This document shows positions 5,627 to 7,372 of a DNA stretch of 7,372 nt, one piece after another. Origin of the DNA: an uncultured Eubacteriales bacterium (GTDB lineage Bacteria; Bacillota; Clostridia; UBA1381). The DNA lies in NCBI GenBank assembly GCA_905199755.1, contig CAJKHT010000110.1, forward strand, positions 1 through 7,372, written 5' to 3'. How positions within the stretch are numbered: position 1 is the stretch's first letter; each line of letters begins with the position of its first letter. The notes under the pieces are model-generated. The model had not been told where the DNA came from. It saw only the letters and a list, made by a program, of their open reading frames with translations, and searched no databases. The position numbers and the translations under genes are program-made.

Positions 5627-7287
5627 TAAAAATTAATTTTTTTCCATGCGGCAGAAAAGATTGACGGCTTCCGTGTGTGCCGGTTTATCTGTACTGTCTT
5701 TTTTGTGTGAGTAAGCGCATATGCGGCATTTCTGCCCGAAATAACCGAATGCTCTGCGGTAAATGACGGTTCGCCGTCTATGTCGGTAAGCTGCCCGGTC
5801 AAGGCGAAATTAGATGTATTTTCCAAAGTAACGGGAAGCTTATCTGCGGTATGCTGTGCCGCAGCCGCAAACGGCAGATAACACGGAATAACATTTACGG
5901 TTTCATCGGCAATACTTTCCCAGTCCTCGCGCATATTCAAATGACAAATCAGCTCATACAGAATTTCAGCTCCGCAGCAGTCCTTCATCGGCTTTTTTAC
6001 ATAATTGCCTATGCGGTCGGGATACATGCCGAAGCCGGAGAACACATATGTGCCGTTCTGAGCGGTAAACCGCGGCTGCGCATCGGAAATAACGGTTATA
6101 CCCCATGCGGAATCCCTTAAATGTACTTTTGCCGCAGAACTATCGGCAATTTCTCTCACATATTTTTGCGGACGGTTGCTTTTCATTGTAACCGTAAAGC
6201 TTTCAAAAGCATTCTTTTCGCTTGCTTCAAGGTTGTTAAGCACGTCTGCAAATACTGAATTTTTATCCGCAAGGGCATTAAGCAGATTTTTTGCCGGAGT
6301 ATTTGTGCTGCCACGCAGCGGTGCGGAGGCAAAATCTCCTGCCGCATAGCCGTCAATGGGAGAGCCTGCGGTCATAATGCATATATCCGGGCTGTTAAGG
6401 TATATGGTTTTTCGCGTTCCGTTATCCGTAATATGGAGTGCGGAAACGGTAAGTGAATTATCTTCAAAATCCAGGTCTGTAACTTCGGCACCGGTTTCAA
6501 AGCATACCCCGTGCAGCGAAAGATATTTAATAAGCGGTTTTATAATGCTTTCATTCGTGTTGTAAGGTGTTCTCAAAAGCTCGGGCTTTTTACCGCCGTA
6601 AGCAGCGTTAAATACATATTTACTCATGCAGTCCTTAAATTCTTTCAGATTTGAGGACTGTTTGATATACAGATTGCATGACCATATGTTCCAGAAGTCG
6701 GAATTAAAGAATTGTGAGTCAAACCAATCCGAAACGGTCATAGTCCGTATTTCGCTGTCGGATGTATGCATGAGCTTAAAAAGCTGTTTTCTGTCGCAGC
6801 GTTCAAGTCCGCACTCGGGTTTCAAAAATACGTTTCCGTTCTTATCCGCAACAGCAGTGTTTGCACAAAGAGGATTGGTACGGCTGAAATTGTAAATTTC
6901 GTCCGCAGCACTTAAGTCCGGATTGTACGCGGAGGGGATAATACTCATAAGGTTCAGGAAATTCTTATATGCGTTTTCATTAAAACACATTTCCGAGAAA
7001 CAGAAAAATCCGCTCTTATCCGTGCCTGTGTCACGATTGAAGCTGCTTTCAAAAATATAAATATTTTCTCCCGCAAAATTGCACTCATGTATCAGATATA
7101 CGGCACATGCAAGATTGGATAAGCCTCCGCCGATAAGATAAGCCTTTTTTGCAGGTGAAAGCTTTGCGGTGCGTTTTTCATCAGAACGAAATTTTTTCCT
7201 TTTGTTTTTTGCTACGGCTGCGGCAGCGGCTGCCGCGCCGAGCGCTGCACCCAGTGCTATTAAACCTGTCATTTTCTTTTTATTCAT
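5626..7287 (-). CDS. Divergent oleate hydratase-family (MCRA) flavoprotein with N-terminal anchor
   Basis: This 553-residue protein is recognisable as a member of the oleate hydratase / myosin-cross-reactive-antigen family, FAD enzymes that add water to unsaturated fatty acids. A Lys-flanked, Ala-rich hydrophobic segment (residues 7-26) looks like a membrane anchor or uncleaved signal. The dinucleotide fold follows: AYLIGGGLSNLACAVYLI (49-66), then GENIYIFE (73-80). Other family stretches are PYNTNESIIKPLIKYL (241-256), GFGMYPDRIGNYVKKPM (418-434), VIPCYLP (466-472) and SNFALTGQL (492-500). Odd points are Asn58 at the third position of the Gly motif, no glycine-rich GGSLDG-type segment after the FAD-binding Glu80 (SSFNRDTGTD instead), and CFSEM (96-100) where the family has GGREM. 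The core is shorter than usual. Start 7287 has AAAGGAGAG (7303-7295) seven bases upstream; the longer TTG-start frame to 7359 runs through the promoter. Hydratase activity is uncertain, but a lipid-related redox role is plausible. Confidence 0.85.
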   Translation of the reverse strand: MNKKKMTGLIALGAALGAAAAAAAVAKNKRKKFRSDEKRTAKLSPAKKAYLIGGGLSNLACAVYLIHECNFAGENIYIFESSFNRDTGTDKSGFFCFSEMCFNENAYKNFLNLMSIIPSAYNPDLSAADEIYNFSRTNPLCANTAVADKNGNVFLKPECGLERCDRKQLFKLMHTSDSEIRTMTVSDWFDSQFFNSDFWNIWSCNLYIKQSSNLKEFKDCMSKYVFNAAYGGKKPELLRTPYNTNESIIKPLIKYLSLHGVCFETGAEVTDLDFEDNSLTVSALHITDNGTRKTIYLNSPDICIMTAGSPIDGYAAGDFASAPLRGSTNTPAKNLLNALADKNSVFADVLNNLEASEKNAFESFTVTMKSNRPQKYVREIADSSAAKVHLRDSAWGITVISDAQPRFTAQNGTYVFSGFGMYPDRIGNYVKKPMKDCCGAEILYELICHLNMREDWESIADETVNVIPCYLPFAAAAQHTADKLPVTLENTSNFALTGQLTDIDGEPSFTAEHSVISGRNAAYALTHTKKTVQINRHTRKPSIFSAAWKKINF

Positions 7288-7294
7288 AAAAAAT

Positions 7295-7303
7295 CTCTCC
7301 TTT
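7295..7303 (-). promoter_or_regulatory. Ribosome binding site for the oleate-hydratase-like gene
   Basis: AAAGGAGAG on the minus strand lies seven bases (ATTTTTT) before ATG 7287. It decides in favour of this start over the upstream in-frame TTG at 7359, which lies before the predicted transcription start. Confidence 0.85.
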
Positions 7304-7329
7304 CGGGATAAAGACCGTAAAAATGCTGT

Positions 7330-7341
7330 AATACTTGTATT
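7330..7341. promoter_or_regulatory. Possible operator dyad at the transcription start
   Basis: AATAC and GTATT form 5-bp arms around a 2-nt spacer. They lie directly downstream of the minus-strand -10 hexamer, where the transcript is expected to begin. This is a common place for a repressor site, but the dyad is short and A/T-rich, and I cannot assign a regulator. Confidence 0.25.
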
Positions 7342-7347
7342 GTCACC

Positions 7348-7372
7348 ATTATAGCACAAATCTATGTTTTTG
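7348..7372 (-). promoter_or_regulatory. Promoter of the oleate-hydratase-like gene (-35 cut by window edge)
   Basis: On the minus strand, TGCTATAAT is an extended -10 with a perfect TATAAT hexamer at 7353-7348. With a 17-nt spacer, the -35 hexamer would occupy 7371-7376. The two bases inside the window read CA, as expected for the end of TTGACA. The predicted leader is about 55 nt. Confidence 0.65.

Overview
The window looks like a chromosomal housekeeping segment from a Gram-positive, Clostridia-type Firmicute of low-to-moderate GC. The evidence is strong AGGAGG-type ribosome binding sites, extended -10 (TGnTATAAT) promoters, a SpoIIIE/FtsK-type translocase, and the order ftsK - ygiQ-type radical SAM gene - folD. 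The assignment rests on gene content and protein style only; no rRNA or other taxonomic marker is present.

Layout. Positions 1-146 hold the 3' end of an unrecognised plus-strand gene. Positions 147-245 hold a promoter and RBS for the DNA translocase gene (246-2720). A 46-nt gap with a small hairpin leads to a YgiQ/UPF0313 radical SAM gene (2767-4719). The last 125 nt of that gene overlap the start of folD (4595-5446) in another frame. No terminator is visible between these three genes, so they probably form one transcript from the promoter at 183-211. Positions 5447-5625 separate convergent genes and carry a long imperfect inverted repeat and then a strong hairpin terminator that can serve both strands. 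The minus strand carries one gene (7287-5626) for a divergent, apparently membrane-anchored member of the oleate hydratase / myosin-cross-reactive-antigen flavoprotein family. Its RBS, -10 element and the edge of a -35 element lie at the right end of the window.

How the genes relate. FtsK/SpoIIIE moves chromosomal DNA through the septum, and FolD supplies one-carbon folate units. The function of the YgiQ-type enzyme is not known. The three appear to be linked by co-transcription rather than by a shared pathway. The oleate-hydratase-like gene is a separate unit.

No mobile element, CRISPR array, rRNA or tRNA was seen. No clear new multi-gene system is visible. The items most worth a second look are the overprinted basic tail of the YgiQ-type protein over folD, the degenerate active-site region and N-terminal anchor of the oleate-hydratase-like protein, and the nested GTGCGTG inverted repeats between the convergent genes.
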